NCBI RefSeq assembly: GCF_937924975.1 | Contig: NZ_CALEYG010000044.1 | Location: forward strand, 1 to 32,296 | Reading direction: 5' to 3' | DNA length: 32,296 nucleotides | DNA from: an uncultured Stomatobaculum sp. | GTDB lineage: Bacteria > Bacillota > Clostridia > Lachnospirales > Lachnospiraceae | Shown: positions 7,464-15,227 of the stretch, in pieces | Position numbering within the stretch: the first letter of the stretch is position 1 | How the letters are laid out: each line of letters begins with the position of its first letter | Program-made: the position numbers and the translations under genes | Notes under the pieces: model-generated | The model's database searches: none | What the model was told of the DNA's origin: nothing | What the model saw: the letters and a program-made list of their open reading frames with translations, nothing else

Positions 7464-8123
7464 ATGGATGTTTCGTTTATGGAGCGGTTTTTGCCGATGT
7501 ATGTGACGGCGGCACAGCTGACCCTCACAATCGCTGTGATCGGCATTGCAATTTCCGTTGTAATCGGTATTGCTGCGAGCCTTGCGCTCTATTACCGGAT
7601 TCCGGGGCTTAGGCAGCTGGTCGCGGTCTATGTGGAGCTTTCGCGCAACACGCCGCTCCTTGTGCAGTTATTTTTCCTTTACTTCGGACTTCCGAAGATC
7701 GGCATACGCCTGAGCCCGGAGATCTGCGGCATCATAGGCTTAAGCTTTCTCGGCGGCGCCTATATGACGGAGACCTTTCGCGCGGGGCTTGAGACGGTCG
7801 AGCGGATTCAGTCCGAGTCGGCGCTCTCGCTCGGCATGAGTCAGGCAGCGACCATGCGCTATGTCATCTTGCCGCAGGCAATGGCGGTCTCGGTGCCGTC
7901 TCTCGTCGCAAATATGATCTTCTTAATCAAAGAGACCTCGGTTTTCAGCGGCATCGCCCTCGCAGATCTCATGTATGTCACCAAAGACCTGATCGGCATT
8001 TACTATCAGACCCCGGAGGCACTTTTCATGCTGGTCATGGCCTACCTCGTGTTACTCTTGCCGATTTCGCTCTTTGGCAGCTGGGTAGAAAGGAGGCTTC
8101 GCTATGCAGGCTTTGGCAATTAA
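7464..8123 (+). CDS. Polar amino acid ABC transporter permease (first of two)
   Basis: A 219-residue inner-membrane subunit of the His/Glu/Gln/Arg family. The N-terminal hydrophobic helix (QLTLTIAVIGIAISVVIGIAASLAL), VELSRNTPLLVQLFFLYFGLP, and the EAA-type loop ESALSLGMSQAATMRYVILPQA that docks on the ATPase are all family hallmarks. About five membrane helices are visible. GAGGAG lies before the ATG at 7464. It overlaps the second permease by 20 bases, implying coupled translation and a heterodimeric channel. Confidence 0.93.
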   Translation: MDVSFMERFLPMYVTAAQLTLTIAVIGIAISVVIGIAASLALYYRIPGLRQLVAVYVELSRNTPLLVQLFFLYFGLPKIGIRLSPEICGIIGLSFLGGAYMTETFRAGLETVERIQSESALSLGMSQAATMRYVILPQAMAVSVPSLVANMIFLIKETSVFSGIALADLMYVTKDLIGIYYQTPEALFMLVMAYLVLLLPISLFGSWVERRLRYAGFGN

Positions 8124-8805
8124 TACAGCGAGTGCATCGCCGCTCTCCATTTTGCTCGCAGGCAACAATATGCAGCGTCTGCTCGGTGGACTCGGCGTCA
8201 CCATCAAGATCAGTCTGATTGCCGTGGTACTCTCGATTCCGCTCGGCATTCTCTTCGGACTTTTCATGACAAGAAAAAATCCGGTCACGAAACTCTTAAG
8301 CCGCATTTACCTCGACTTTATCCGCATCATGCCGCAGCTCGTGCTGCTCTTTCTCGTCTTTTTCGGAAGTGCGCGCATCTTCGGGCTAAGCTTAAGCGGA
8401 GAGTTCAGTTCGATTTTTGTCTTTGTGCTCTGGGGCACGGCGGAGATGGGAGATTTGGTGCGCGGCGCGCTCGAGAGTATCCCGAGACATCAGTACGAGA
8501 GCGCTGCGGCACTCGGCTTAACGCCGGGACAGTGCAGCCGCTATGTCATCATTCCGCAGACCTTGCGCTGTCTCTTGCCGCTCGCGATTAATCTTGTGAC
8601 GCGCATGATTAAGACCACCTCGCTGGTTGTTCTGATCGGCGTCGTAGAAGTCCTGAAAACGGGACAGCAAATTATTGACGCGAACCGCTTTCAGTATCCG
8701 ACGGCGGCACTGCCGATTTACGGTGTCATATTTCTCCTCTATTTCCTGGTGTGCTGGCCCGTCTCGATGCTGGCGCGCTACCTGGAAAAACGCTGGGCAG
8801 TCTGA
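8104..8805 (+). CDS. Polar amino acid ABC transporter permease (second)
   Basis: A 233-residue partner of the preceding permease. GLGVTIKISLIAVVLSIPLGILFGLFM forms the first helix. IRIMPQLVLLFLVFFGSARIFG matches the conserved region after it. ESAAALGLTPGQCSRYVIIPQTLR is the EAA loop that contacts the ATPase. The start at 8104 has AAAGGAGG just upstream inside the previous gene. The TPLL of the first permease is replaced here by MPQL, a common difference between the two subunits of heteromeric systems. Confidence 0.93.
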   Translation: MQALAINTASASPLSILLAGNNMQRLLGGLGVTIKISLIAVVLSIPLGILFGLFMTRKNPVTKLLSRIYLDFIRIMPQLVLLFLVFFGSARIFGLSLSGEFSSIFVFVLWGTAEMGDLVRGALESIPRHQYESAAALGLTPGQCSRYVIIPQTLRCLLPLAINLVTRMIKTTSLVVLIGVVEVLKTGQQIIDANRFQYPTAALPIYGVIFLLYFLVCWPVSMLARYLEKRWAV

Positions 8806-8835
8806 GTGGTTCGAGTGAGAAGGGAAGGTAGACAA

Positions 8836-9621
8836 ATGAAGGAATTCAAGCAGGACGTACAGCTCAGCATACGCGGGCTGAAGAAAAGTTACGGCGATGC
8901 GGAGATCTTGAAAGGCGTGAATCTGGATGTGCGGCAGGGAGAGGTGGTTGTGATTCTCGGGCCGTCCGGCAGCGGCAAATCAACCTTTCTCCGCTGCATC
9001 AACGGCCTCGAAGAGATTCAGGGCGGCGAAGTCCGGCTGGACGGCGAAACCATCAGCGGACTCAAAAACAGTGCGCTGCCGGCGGTGCGGCAAAAGCTCG
9101 GCATGGTGTTTCAGAGCTATGACCTGTTCCCGCATATGAATATCCTCGATAACATTACGCTCGCGCCCACAAAGGTGCAGAAGAGAAGCCGGAAAGAGGC
9201 AGAGGCCGAAGCGAGAGAGCTCCTCTCGCGCGTGAATCTCGCGGACAAGGAAAAAGCCTATCCGCGCATGCTCTCGGGCGGGCAGAAGCAGCGCGTCGCA
9301 ATCGTGCGCGCCCTCGCGATGCATCCGGAACTCATGCTCTTTGATGAGGTCACGGCAGCGCTCGATCCCGAGATGGTTCGCGAAGTGCTGGATGTCATCA
9401 TGGAACTCTCGGAGCAGGGGCTCACGATGCTCATTGTGACACACGAGATGAGTTTTGCCCGCGCCGTGGCCGATCGCATTGTCTTCATGGACGGCGGTCA
9501 CATTGTCGAGACCGGCACGCCGGAGGAGTTCTTCACGGCGCCTAAGACCGAGCGTGCGCGCACCTTCCTCAACAATTTTCAGTTTATCGCAAAGAGTCGG
9601 AAGGAAGAGAAGAGCGCATGA
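8836..9621 (+). CDS. Polar amino acid ABC transporter ATP-binding protein
   Basis: A 261-residue ATPase that energises the importer. Walker A is GPSGSGKST (residues 42-50), the Q-loop is MVFQSYDLFPHM, the signature is LSGGQKQRVAIVRALA, Walker B is LMLFDEVTAALDPE, and the switch is VTHEMSFAR. The start at 8836 is preferred over a GTG at 8806 because GGGAAGG precedes it. It follows the second permease by 30 bases. The Val in DEVT, in place of the usual Pro, is a known variant in this subfamily. Confidence 0.95.
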   Translation: MKEFKQDVQLSIRGLKKSYGDAEILKGVNLDVRQGEVVVILGPSGSGKSTFLRCINGLEEIQGGEVRLDGETISGLKNSALPAVRQKLGMVFQSYDLFPHMNILDNITLAPTKVQKRSRKEAEAEARELLSRVNLADKEKAYPRMLSGGQKQRVAIVRALAMHPELMLFDEVTAALDPEMVREVLDVIMELSEQGLTMLIVTHEMSFARAVADRIVFMDGGHIVETGTPEEFFTAPKTERARTFLNNFQFIAKSRKEEKSA

Positions 9622-9777
9622 GAGCATATACAATGAGAACAGAGCGGCTCGGAAACCGCCTCGGGCGCACGGACCGATGTCACCGCCGGGTGAGACATAA
9701 AGCCGAAAGACGGAAGTAGATTAACTTTTTTAAGAAGAGACGAAAAACACAGGCAGGAACAGACGGAGGAAATAAAG

Positions 9778-10668
9778 ATGAAGAAGACTTTGGTATTGGC
9801 GGCAGTGACGGCACTTGCACTCGGCGTGCTCGCCGCTTGCGGCGGCAGCAAGAAGGCAGACGGCAGCGCGGCGGAGACAAAGGCCGCGAGCAGCGGAAAG
9901 ACGACCTTCCGCACCGTGGATGAGATTAAGAAGTCCGGTGTGATTCGCATCGGCGTGTTCACGGACAAGGCGCCGTTCGGCTATGTGGACGCAAACGGCG
10001 TGAACCAGGGCTACGATGTGGTCTATGCGCAGCGCATTGCGCAGGATCTCGGCGTCAAGGTGGAGTTCACCTCGCTGGATCCGGCGGCGCGCGCGGAATA
10101 TGTCAACACCGGCAAGGTGGACATTACCCTCGCAAACTTCACGGTCACGAAGGAGAGAGCGGAGCAGGTCGACTTTGCAAAGCCGTACATGAAGGTCGCG
10201 CTCGGCGTCGTTTCGCCGGAGAAGGCGGTCATTCATTCGGTCGATGAGTTAAAGGGCAAGACGCTGATCATTGCGAAGGGCACCACGGCAGAGACCTATT
10301 TTGAGAAGAATTACCCGGAGGTGAAGCTCCAGAAGTATGATGCCTATGCGGACGCTTACAATGCGCTGCTTGACGGCAGAGGCGATGCGTTCTCGACCGA
10401 CAACACCGAGGTCATCGCGTGGGCCAAGGCGAACCCGGGTTTTGAGGTCGGCATTGACAGCCTCGGTGATTACGACACGATTGCGGCGGCGGTTGCCAAG
10501 GGCAATGAGACGCTCCTCAACTTCCTGAACGAGGAGATTGTGACGCTCGGCAAGGAGAACTTCTTCCACAAGGACTATGACGAGACGCTGAAGCCGGTCT
10601 TCGGTGACGCGGCAAACCCGGATGCGATTGTCGTGGAGGGCGGAGAGCTCGGCGATACCAAGCAGTAA
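9778..10668 (+). CDS. Amino acid ABC transporter substrate-binding lipoprotein
   Basis: A 296-residue family-3 solute-binding protein. The signal peptide MKKTLVLAAVTALALGVLAAC ends in a lipobox with C21 as the lipid-modified residue, followed by a Gly/Ser/Lys-rich linker. The mature part begins VDEIKKSGVIRIGVFTDKAPFGYVDANGVNQGYDV, typical of Glu/Gln/Cys-type binding proteins. VDITLANFTVTKERAEQVDFAKPYM is the conserved first-lobe region. It sits 156 bases after the ATPase, with AGGAGG before the start; that gap holds no clear gene or promoter. The exact amino acid cannot be read from the sequence. Confidence 0.93.
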   Translation: MKKTLVLAAVTALALGVLAACGGSKKADGSAAETKAASSGKTTFRTVDEIKKSGVIRIGVFTDKAPFGYVDANGVNQGYDVVYAQRIAQDLGVKVEFTSLDPAARAEYVNTGKVDITLANFTVTKERAEQVDFAKPYMKVALGVVSPEKAVIHSVDELKGKTLIIAKGTTAETYFEKNYPEVKLQKYDAYADAYNALLDGRGDAFSTDNTEVIAWAKANPGFEVGIDSLGDYDTIAAAVAKGNETLLNFLNEEIVTLGKENFFHKDYDETLKPVFGDAANPDAIVVEGGELGDTKQ

Positions 10669-10687
10669 GGCAGTAGAAACAGAAGAG

Positions 10688-10725
10688 GAAGTGCGGTCGC
10701 GACCCTGCGGCTGCGCTTCTTTTTT
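10688..10725 (+). terminator. Terminator of the amino acid importer operon
   Basis: GAAGTGCGGT at 10688 pairs with GCTGCGCTTC ending at 10719, with three G-T wobbles, and a run of six T (10720-10725) follows. Confidence 0.8.
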
Positions 10726-10749
10726 CTTCGTTTTACGCGTGCGCGCGAT

Positions 10750-10797
10750 TTGAAAACTGCTTGCGGATATGCTATATTTTTTTTGTTACCCGGTAAC
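10750..10797 (+). promoter_or_regulatory. Promoter with a downstream palindrome, before the GNAT gene
   Basis: TTGAAA (10750-10755) and TATATT (10773-10778) are 17 bases apart. Seven bases after the -10 box is GTTACC-C-GGTAAC (10785-10797), a perfect 6+6 inverted repeat around one base, covering the expected transcription start. It looks like an operator, but the regulator is unknown. Confidence 0.65.
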
Positions 10798-10824
10798 CTG
10801 ACACAGCAATCAGAGGAGGCTTTT

Positions 10825-11106
10825 ATGGCATTGCGGTACGAGAATGAGGCGAATGAAATTGTCGGCTATGATGAAAATGGCGTGAAGCTCGCCTGTGTAC
10901 AATTTCCGGCGGTGAACAGCGACACGGTGGATGTGGAGCACACGGAAGTGGATCCGTCTCTGCAGGGACAGGGCGTGGGAGGTGAGCTCATGGAGCAGCT
11001 CGCAAAGCGTCTCCGGGACGAGAAGAAGAAGGCGGTCTTGACCTGCCCCTATGCGCAGCACTGGTTCGACGGTCATCCGGAGAACAAGGATCTGGTCGCA
11101 GAGTAA
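10825..11106 (+). CDS. Small GNAT-type N-acetyltransferase (YjdJ-like)
   Basis: A 93-residue minimal acetyltransferase fold. The acetyl-CoA loop is QGQGVG, preceded by DVEHTEVDPSLQ, and the C-terminal strand reads AVLTCPYAQHWFDGHPE, matching the small YjdJ/COG2388 proteins that end in CP-(Y/F)-x-x-x-(W/Y)-x-x-x-(H/N)P. GAGGAGG lies before the ATG at 10825; an upstream ATG-type start at 10750 would lie over the promoter. The substrate is unknown for this family. The next gene starts 28 bases later, so the two may be cotranscribed. Confidence 0.88.
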   Translation: MALRYENEANEIVGYDENGVKLACVQFPAVNSDTVDVEHTEVDPSLQGQGVGGELMEQLAKRLRDEKKKAVLTCPYAQHWFDGHPENKDLVAE

Positions 11107-11134
11107 ATCAAGAGATAAGGAAATCGAAACAGCA

Positions 11135-11704
11135 ATGGAGTTGACAGAGATTCGAAACAAAATTGATGCACTCGATGAGGAGATCAAGGCGCTCTTATTG
11201 CAGCGCCTTGCCTGCTCCAAAGAGGTCGCGGAGGCAAAGGCTTCCGAGGGAGAGACGAAGATCTACCGCGCCGACCGGGAGGAAGCCATTTTGGAGCGCC
11301 TCGGAAACGATGTGCCCGAGGTAGTGCGCCGCGAGTATCTCGCGATTGTGCGGAAAATCATGGAGACCAGCCGCATGTATCAGTACGGCCTGCTCTATGA
11401 CTGGAATCCCGCGCAGTACGAGGGGCTTTTTGCGAATGTCCCCTACGAGTTCCCGAGCCGCAAGGTCAAAATCCTGCTGACGCGCCCGAACCGCCCGAAT
11501 GCAATGTCTTCGATTCTCAGCATGGTCGGCGATTACGGCTACAATATGGAAAAGATGGAGCTCCTGTCCTATACGGAGGACAGGCAGGCAGTGCGCTTTT
11601 TGCTGACTGTGCGCGGGGATTTGTCTGAGCGCCACATGCAAAAACTCATGGTGCAGCTTGCCGGCGAGAGTCGGGATTTCTGTATCATGGAAGTGCTGCG
11701 CTGA
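11135..11704 (+). CDS. Chorismate mutase (AroQ type) with C-terminal ACT domain
   Basis: A 189-residue protein. Residues 1-85 form an AroQ helical chorismate mutase (MELTEIRNKIDALDEEIKALLLQRL, then EVAEAKASEG and the R-E-x-x-I-L-x-R-L helix), which turns chorismate into prephenate. Residues about 105-189 resemble an ACT domain (RPNRPNAMSSILSMVGDYGYNMEKMELL), usually a Phe sensor. The prephenate dehydratase domain that separates the two in the bifunctional P-protein is absent. The start at 11135 has only a weak AAGGA far upstream, so initiation may be coupled to the preceding gene. Confidence 0.85.
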   Translation: MELTEIRNKIDALDEEIKALLLQRLACSKEVAEAKASEGETKIYRADREEAILERLGNDVPEVVRREYLAIVRKIMETSRMYQYGLLYDWNPAQYEGLFANVPYEFPSRKVKILLTRPNRPNAMSSILSMVGDYGYNMEKMELLSYTEDRQAVRFLLTVRGDLSERHMQKLMVQLAGESRDFCIMEVLR

Positions 11705-11741
11705 GCGGTGCAAAGACGAAAATAAAAAACAAAAAAAGTTG

Positions 11742-11770
11742 TTGACAAAGCACGAGGATAGCTTTATACT
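11742..11770 (+). promoter_or_regulatory. Sigma-A promoter of tRNA-Arg
   Basis: TTGACA (11742-11747) and TATACT (11765-11770) have an exact 17-base spacer and lie 23 bases before the tRNA 5' end. Confidence 0.9.
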
Positions 11771-11792
11771 CTGTACTTGCAATAAGCAATGA

Positions 11793-11866
11793 GTGTGTGT
11801 AGCTCAGCTGGATAGAGCACTTGGCTACGGACCAAGGTGTCGGGGGTTCGAATCCTCTCACGCACG
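11793..11866 (+). tRNA. tRNA-Arg (anticodon ACG)
   Basis: A full cloverleaf can be drawn. The acceptor arm GTGTGTG (11793-11799) pairs with CACGCAC (11859-11865) with one wobble. The D-arm begins GCTC. The anticodon stem CTTGG/CCAAG encloses the loop CTACGGA, giving anticodon ACG for CGN arginine codons (A34 is normally deaminated to inosine). The T-loop is TTCGAAT, on a GGGGG/CCTCT stem with two wobbles. The discriminator is G, and the CCA end is not encoded. Confidence 0.95.
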
Positions 11867-11870
11867 TATA

Positions 11871-11902
11871 ACCCTCAAGCCCGTGTGGACTTGAGGGTTT
11901 TT
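11871..11902 (+). terminator. Terminator after tRNA-Arg
   Basis: ACCCTCAAG (11871-11879) and CTTGAGGGT (11890-11898) pair perfectly, followed by T-rich sequence to 11902. It starts only 4 bases after the tRNA end and stands between the tRNA promoter and the ECF operon. Confidence 0.9.
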
Positions 11903-11943
11903 GTGTTGTAAGACAGAATGTTCAAAGGCAAAGGCGGAAAACC

Positions 11944-12714
11944 ATGAAAAAGCTTTTTTGGGGGGCAATGTATGTCCTGGCGGCCGTGATGGTTGCCCTG
12001 ACGATTTATCTCTATGTGGTACCGGAGGGCGAGATTATTCTCGGGGATGACAAGCTTGAGCAGAGCACCGAGCAGCGTCCGGTGCCGGTGGTCAAAGTGG
12101 GCGGTGTCGAAGTGGAAGTCGGTGAGACCAAGCTATCCGCGCTCCTTGACGCAGGCTTTCGGTTAATGTATGAGGACAGCGACGGCAACTTTGTGCCGCT
12201 TCAGTCGGATGTGACGGCGGATGCGGCCATGCAGTACAGTCTGGTGTTGGTCAAGGACAACAGCTATGTCGCGAGCATCAAGTACAGCAATGCAAATGCC
12301 TACAGCATTCCCCTCCCGTCCTGCACCGTTGACGCGCTGACCTTTAACACCGAGGCTGAGGGATACGGCAAGACCGCAGTGGAGCTCTCGGGTGTCGATA
12401 TGACCAACGGTCTCGAGATGGGCGAAGTGCCGGACAAGTTTAAGGACTACACGAAGGCGAGCGGCGACACGGAGGAGTACAGCAAGACCGTGCTGACCGA
12501 TCAGCAGTTTGTGGTCGCCTATGTCCGCGCTTCCGACTTGCAGAGCGGCAAGGTCGGTGAATTTGGCGTTGTGAATTATCAGCCGGGCGATGAGGGCACA
12601 GGCGGCGGCAAGAGCGCAGATGCCGCAACGGAAAAGACAGCCGAGAGCACGGATGCGGCTGCGGAGACGACAGGCAGTGAGACCGCGGCGGAGGAGAGCA
12701 ATGGCAATCATTGA
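11944..12714 (+). CDS. Membrane-anchored hypothetical protein
   Basis: A 256-residue protein I do not recognise. Residues about 5-27 (LFWGAMYVLAAVMVALTIYLYVV) form one transmembrane or uncleaved signal-anchor helix with no lipobox, so the rest should face outside. The middle is a mixed strand/helix domain with many acidic residues. The last 40 residues are an Ala/Glu/Thr/Ser-rich low-complexity tail. Its end overlaps ecfA1 by 14 bases, so it is translated with the ECF module, suggesting a link to uptake, but it does not look like a substrate-binding S component, which would be a multi-helix membrane protein. No strong promoter is visible between the tRNA terminator and this gene. Confidence 0.75.
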   Translation: MKKLFWGAMYVLAAVMVALTIYLYVVPEGEIILGDDKLEQSTEQRPVPVVKVGGVEVEVGETKLSALLDAGFRLMYEDSDGNFVPLQSDVTADAAMQYSLVLVKDNSYVASIKYSNANAYSIPLPSCTVDALTFNTEAEGYGKTAVELSGVDMTNGLEMGEVPDKFKDYTKASGDTEEYSKTVLTDQQFVVAYVRASDLQSGKVGEFGVVNYQPGDEGTGGGKSADAATEKTAESTDAAAETTGSETAAEESNGNH

Positions 12715-13561
12715 GACGAAAGAGCTCGAGTTTGACTATGTCACCCGCGATGAGGAGGCAAAGGTCACGGAAGTGAACCGCGCAATCGACGGCGTGAGCC
12801 TTCAAATCGAGGCGGGGAGTTTCGTTGCGATTCTCGGACACAACGGCTCCGGCAAATCCACCCTGGCGAAGACGCTGAACGGCATCCTCCTGCCGAGCGG
12901 CGGCACGGTGCTGATTTCCGGCATGAATACCGCGGACGATGCAAAACTTCTCGACATTCGCCGCGAAGTCGGCATGGTCTTCCAGAATCCGGACAACCAG
13001 ATTATCGCGAATCTCGTCGAGGACGATGTGGGCTTCGGCCCCGAGAATCTCGGCGTGCCGACCGAGGAAATCTGGAAAAGGGTCGATGAGGCGCTCGCGG
13101 CTGTCGGTATGACGGCCTTCCGGCTGAAGTCGCCGAATCACCTCTCGGGCGGACAGAAGCAGCGCGTCGCGATTGCAGGTGTCATGGCGATGCACCCGAA
13201 GTGCATCGTCCTCGATGAGCCGACTGCGATGCTGGATCCGAACGGCAGAAAAGAAGTGATACGGACAGTCACGGAGCTGAACCGCAGCGAGGGCGTCACG
13301 GTCGTGCTGATTACCCACTACATGGAAGAGGTAATCGGGGCGGATCGCCTGATTGTGATGGACGACGGAAAAGTCATCATGGACGGAACACCGCGGGAAG
13401 TCTTTGCCCGGGTGGAAGAATTGAAGCGCCTGCGCCTCGATGTGCCGCAGGCAACCGAACTCGCATACGAGTTGAAGCAGCGCGGCGTAAGTTTACCGGA
13501 CAGTGTCCTCACGATGGAGGAACTTGCGGAAGCTATACTGCCGCTTCGGAAGGAGAACTAA
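12701..13561 (+). CDS. ecfA1: ECF transporter ATPase EcfA1
   Basis: A 286-residue cytoplasmic ATPase of the shared energizing module for vitamin and metal uptake. Walker A is GHNGSGKST (about residues 46-54), the Q-loop MVFQNPDNQIIANLVEDDVGFGPENLG is the diagnostic ECF signature, followed by LSGGQKQRVAIAGVMA, Walker B CIVLDEPTAMLDP and the switch ITHYMEE. The start at 12701 follows GGAGGAG inside the preceding gene; an earlier start at 12590 would add a basic low-complexity stretch that is a frame shadow. It is followed 3 bases later by ecfA2. Confidence 0.96.
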   Translation: MAIIETKELEFDYVTRDEEAKVTEVNRAIDGVSLQIEAGSFVAILGHNGSGKSTLAKTLNGILLPSGGTVLISGMNTADDAKLLDIRREVGMVFQNPDNQIIANLVEDDVGFGPENLGVPTEEIWKRVDEALAAVGMTAFRLKSPNHLSGGQKQRVAIAGVMAMHPKCIVLDEPTAMLDPNGRKEVIRTVTELNRSEGVTVVLITHYMEEVIGADRLIVMDDGKVIMDGTPREVFARVEELKRLRLDVPQATELAYELKQRGVSLPDSVLTMEELAEAILPLRKEN

Positions 13562-13564
13562 GTT

Positions 13565-14425
13565 TTGGGAATCCGCGCAGAACACCTGAGCTATACCTAC
13601 GGAGGAGGGACTGCCTTTGCGCAGCCGGCACTCCGCGATGTGAGCTTTGATATTCCGGACGGTCAGTTTGTGGGGCTCATCGGGCACACCGGCTCCGGAA
13701 AATCCACACTGATCCAGCATCTGAACGGTCTGATTCGCGCGACGGCGGGCAAGCTCTTTGTCGACGGCGAGAATATTTACGAGAAGGGGTACAACATGCG
13801 CGCGCTCCGCACCAAGGTGGGGCTCGTGTTTCAGTACCCGGAGCATCAGCTCTTTGAGATCGATGTGTTTCAGGATGTGTGTTTCGGTCCGAAGAACATG
13901 GGACTCTCGAAGGACGAAATCGAGCAGCGCGCAAGAGAGGCGCTCGGGATGGTCGGGCTTCCGGAGAGCTTTTACAAGAAGTCTCCGTTTGAACTCTCGG
14001 GCGGCCAGAAGCGCCGCGTCGCGATTGCAGGCGTACTCGCGATGAGACCGAAGGTGCTTGTGCTGGATGAGCCGACCGCGGGCCTCGATCCGCGCGGCCG
14101 CGATGAGATTCTGGACCGCGTGAAGGAACTGAATCACAGCTGGGGTCTCACGGTCATTCTCGTGTCCCACAGCATGGAGGATGTCGCCAAGTATGCGGAC
14201 CGCCTGCTCGTGATGAGCGACGGGGAAAAGCGCTTTGACGGGACACCGAAGGAAGTCTTTAAGCACTACGCGGAGCTGGAGGCACTCGGCCTCTCGGCGC
14301 CGCAGGTCACCTATCTTGTGCAAAAACTCCGCAAGGCGGGTATGCCGCTCAGCGATGAGATTACGACAGTCGCCGAAGCACGGGATGCGCTCCTTCCGCT
14401 TCTGAAAGGAGGTGCACCGTGCTGA
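13565..14425 (+). CDS. ecfA2: ECF transporter ATPase EcfA2
   Basis: A 286-residue partner ATPase that forms the heterodimer with EcfA1. Walker A is GHTGSGKST, the Q-loop is LVFQYPEHQLFEIDVFQDVCFGPKNMGL (typical of EcfA2), the signature is LSGGQKRRVAIAGVLA, and Walker B is VLVLDEPTAGLDPRG. The best start is TTG at 13565, with AAGGAG about 9 bases upstream; no ATG lies nearby in frame before the conserved N terminus. It overlaps ecfT by 7 bases. Confidence 0.96.
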   Translation: MGIRAEHLSYTYGGGTAFAQPALRDVSFDIPDGQFVGLIGHTGSGKSTLIQHLNGLIRATAGKLFVDGENIYEKGYNMRALRTKVGLVFQYPEHQLFEIDVFQDVCFGPKNMGLSKDEIEQRAREALGMVGLPESFYKKSPFELSGGQKRRVAIAGVLAMRPKVLVLDEPTAGLDPRGRDEILDRVKELNHSWGLTVILVSHSMEDVAKYADRLLVMSDGEKRFDGTPKEVFKHYAELEALGLSAPQVTYLVQKLRKAGMPLSDEITTVAEARDALLPLLKGGAPC

Positions 14426-15219
14426 AAGATGTGACGCTCGGCCAGTACTATCCGGTCGATTCCGTGCTGCACCGCCTGGATCCGAGAACCAAACTCGCGG
14501 GAACCCTGATTTACATTGTGGCTCTGTTCTGCTGCGACAACTGGCAGGGTTACGCGCTCGCAACGCTCTTTCTCGCGGTCAGCATAGGCCTGTCCCGCGT
14601 GCCGCTCTCCTATATGTTGCGGGGCTTAAAGGGCATTCTCTTTATTCTGCTGATCAGTGTCAGCTTTAACCTGTTTCTAACGGACGGCAAAGTGCTCTGG
14701 CAGTGGAAGTTCATTAAAATCACGGAAGAGGGGCTGGTGCTCGCCGGGTTTATGGCACTCCGGCTTATCTACCTCGTCGTCGGCTCCACGATTATGACGC
14801 TGACCACGACGCCGAATGCGCTGACCCAGGGCATGGAAAAGGGACTCGGCTTTCTGAAAGTGTTCCGCGTCCCGGTGCATGAGATCGCAATGATGATGAG
14901 CATAGCGCTCCGCTTCATTCCGATTCTCATGGAAGAGACCGATAAAATCATGAAAGCGCAGATGGCGCGGGGCGCGGACTTTGAGAGCGGCAACATCATT
15001 CAGAAGGCGCGCGCCATGGTGCCGCTCCTCGTGCCGCTCTTTGTCTCGGCCTTTCGTCGCGCGACCGATCTTGCAATGGCCATGGAGGCGCGCTGCTACC
15101 ACGGCGGCGAGGGCAGAACCCAGATGAAGCCGTTGCACTATCGCCGCGCGGACCGGATTGCCTATGCGATTCAGTTTCTCTTTCTGGCCGCGGTGATTGC
15201 CTGCCGCCTTCTGTTCTGA
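14419..15219 (+). CDS. ecfT: ECF transporter transmembrane protein EcfT
   Basis: A 266-residue membrane scaffold that couples the ATPases to interchangeable S components. YYPVDSVLHRLDPRTKLAGTLIYIV is the characteristic EcfT N terminus. Two Ala-Arg-Gly-type coupling motifs are seen: MARGADFESG, and the second in AMAMEARCYHGGEGR. The start is GTG at 14419, with AAAGGAGGTG just upstream inside ecfA2. No S component gene is present here, which is normal for group II ECF systems, where S proteins are encoded elsewhere. Confidence 0.95.
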   Translation: MLKDVTLGQYYPVDSVLHRLDPRTKLAGTLIYIVALFCCDNWQGYALATLFLAVSIGLSRVPLSYMLRGLKGILFILLISVSFNLFLTDGKVLWQWKFIKITEEGLVLAGFMALRLIYLVVGSTIMTLTTTPNALTQGMEKGLGFLKVFRVPVHEIAMMMSIALRFIPILMEETDKIMKAQMARGADFESGNIIQKARAMVPLLVPLFVSAFRRATDLAMAMEARCYHGGEGRTQMKPLHYRRADRIAYAIQFLFLAAVIACRLLF

Positions 15220-15227
15220 GGAGCTCC

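Noticed and set aside
12440..14563. Long minus-strand frames opposite ecfA1 and ecfA2
   Set aside because: These are frame shadows of the ECF ATPase genes, with no ribosome sites and compositionally odd products.
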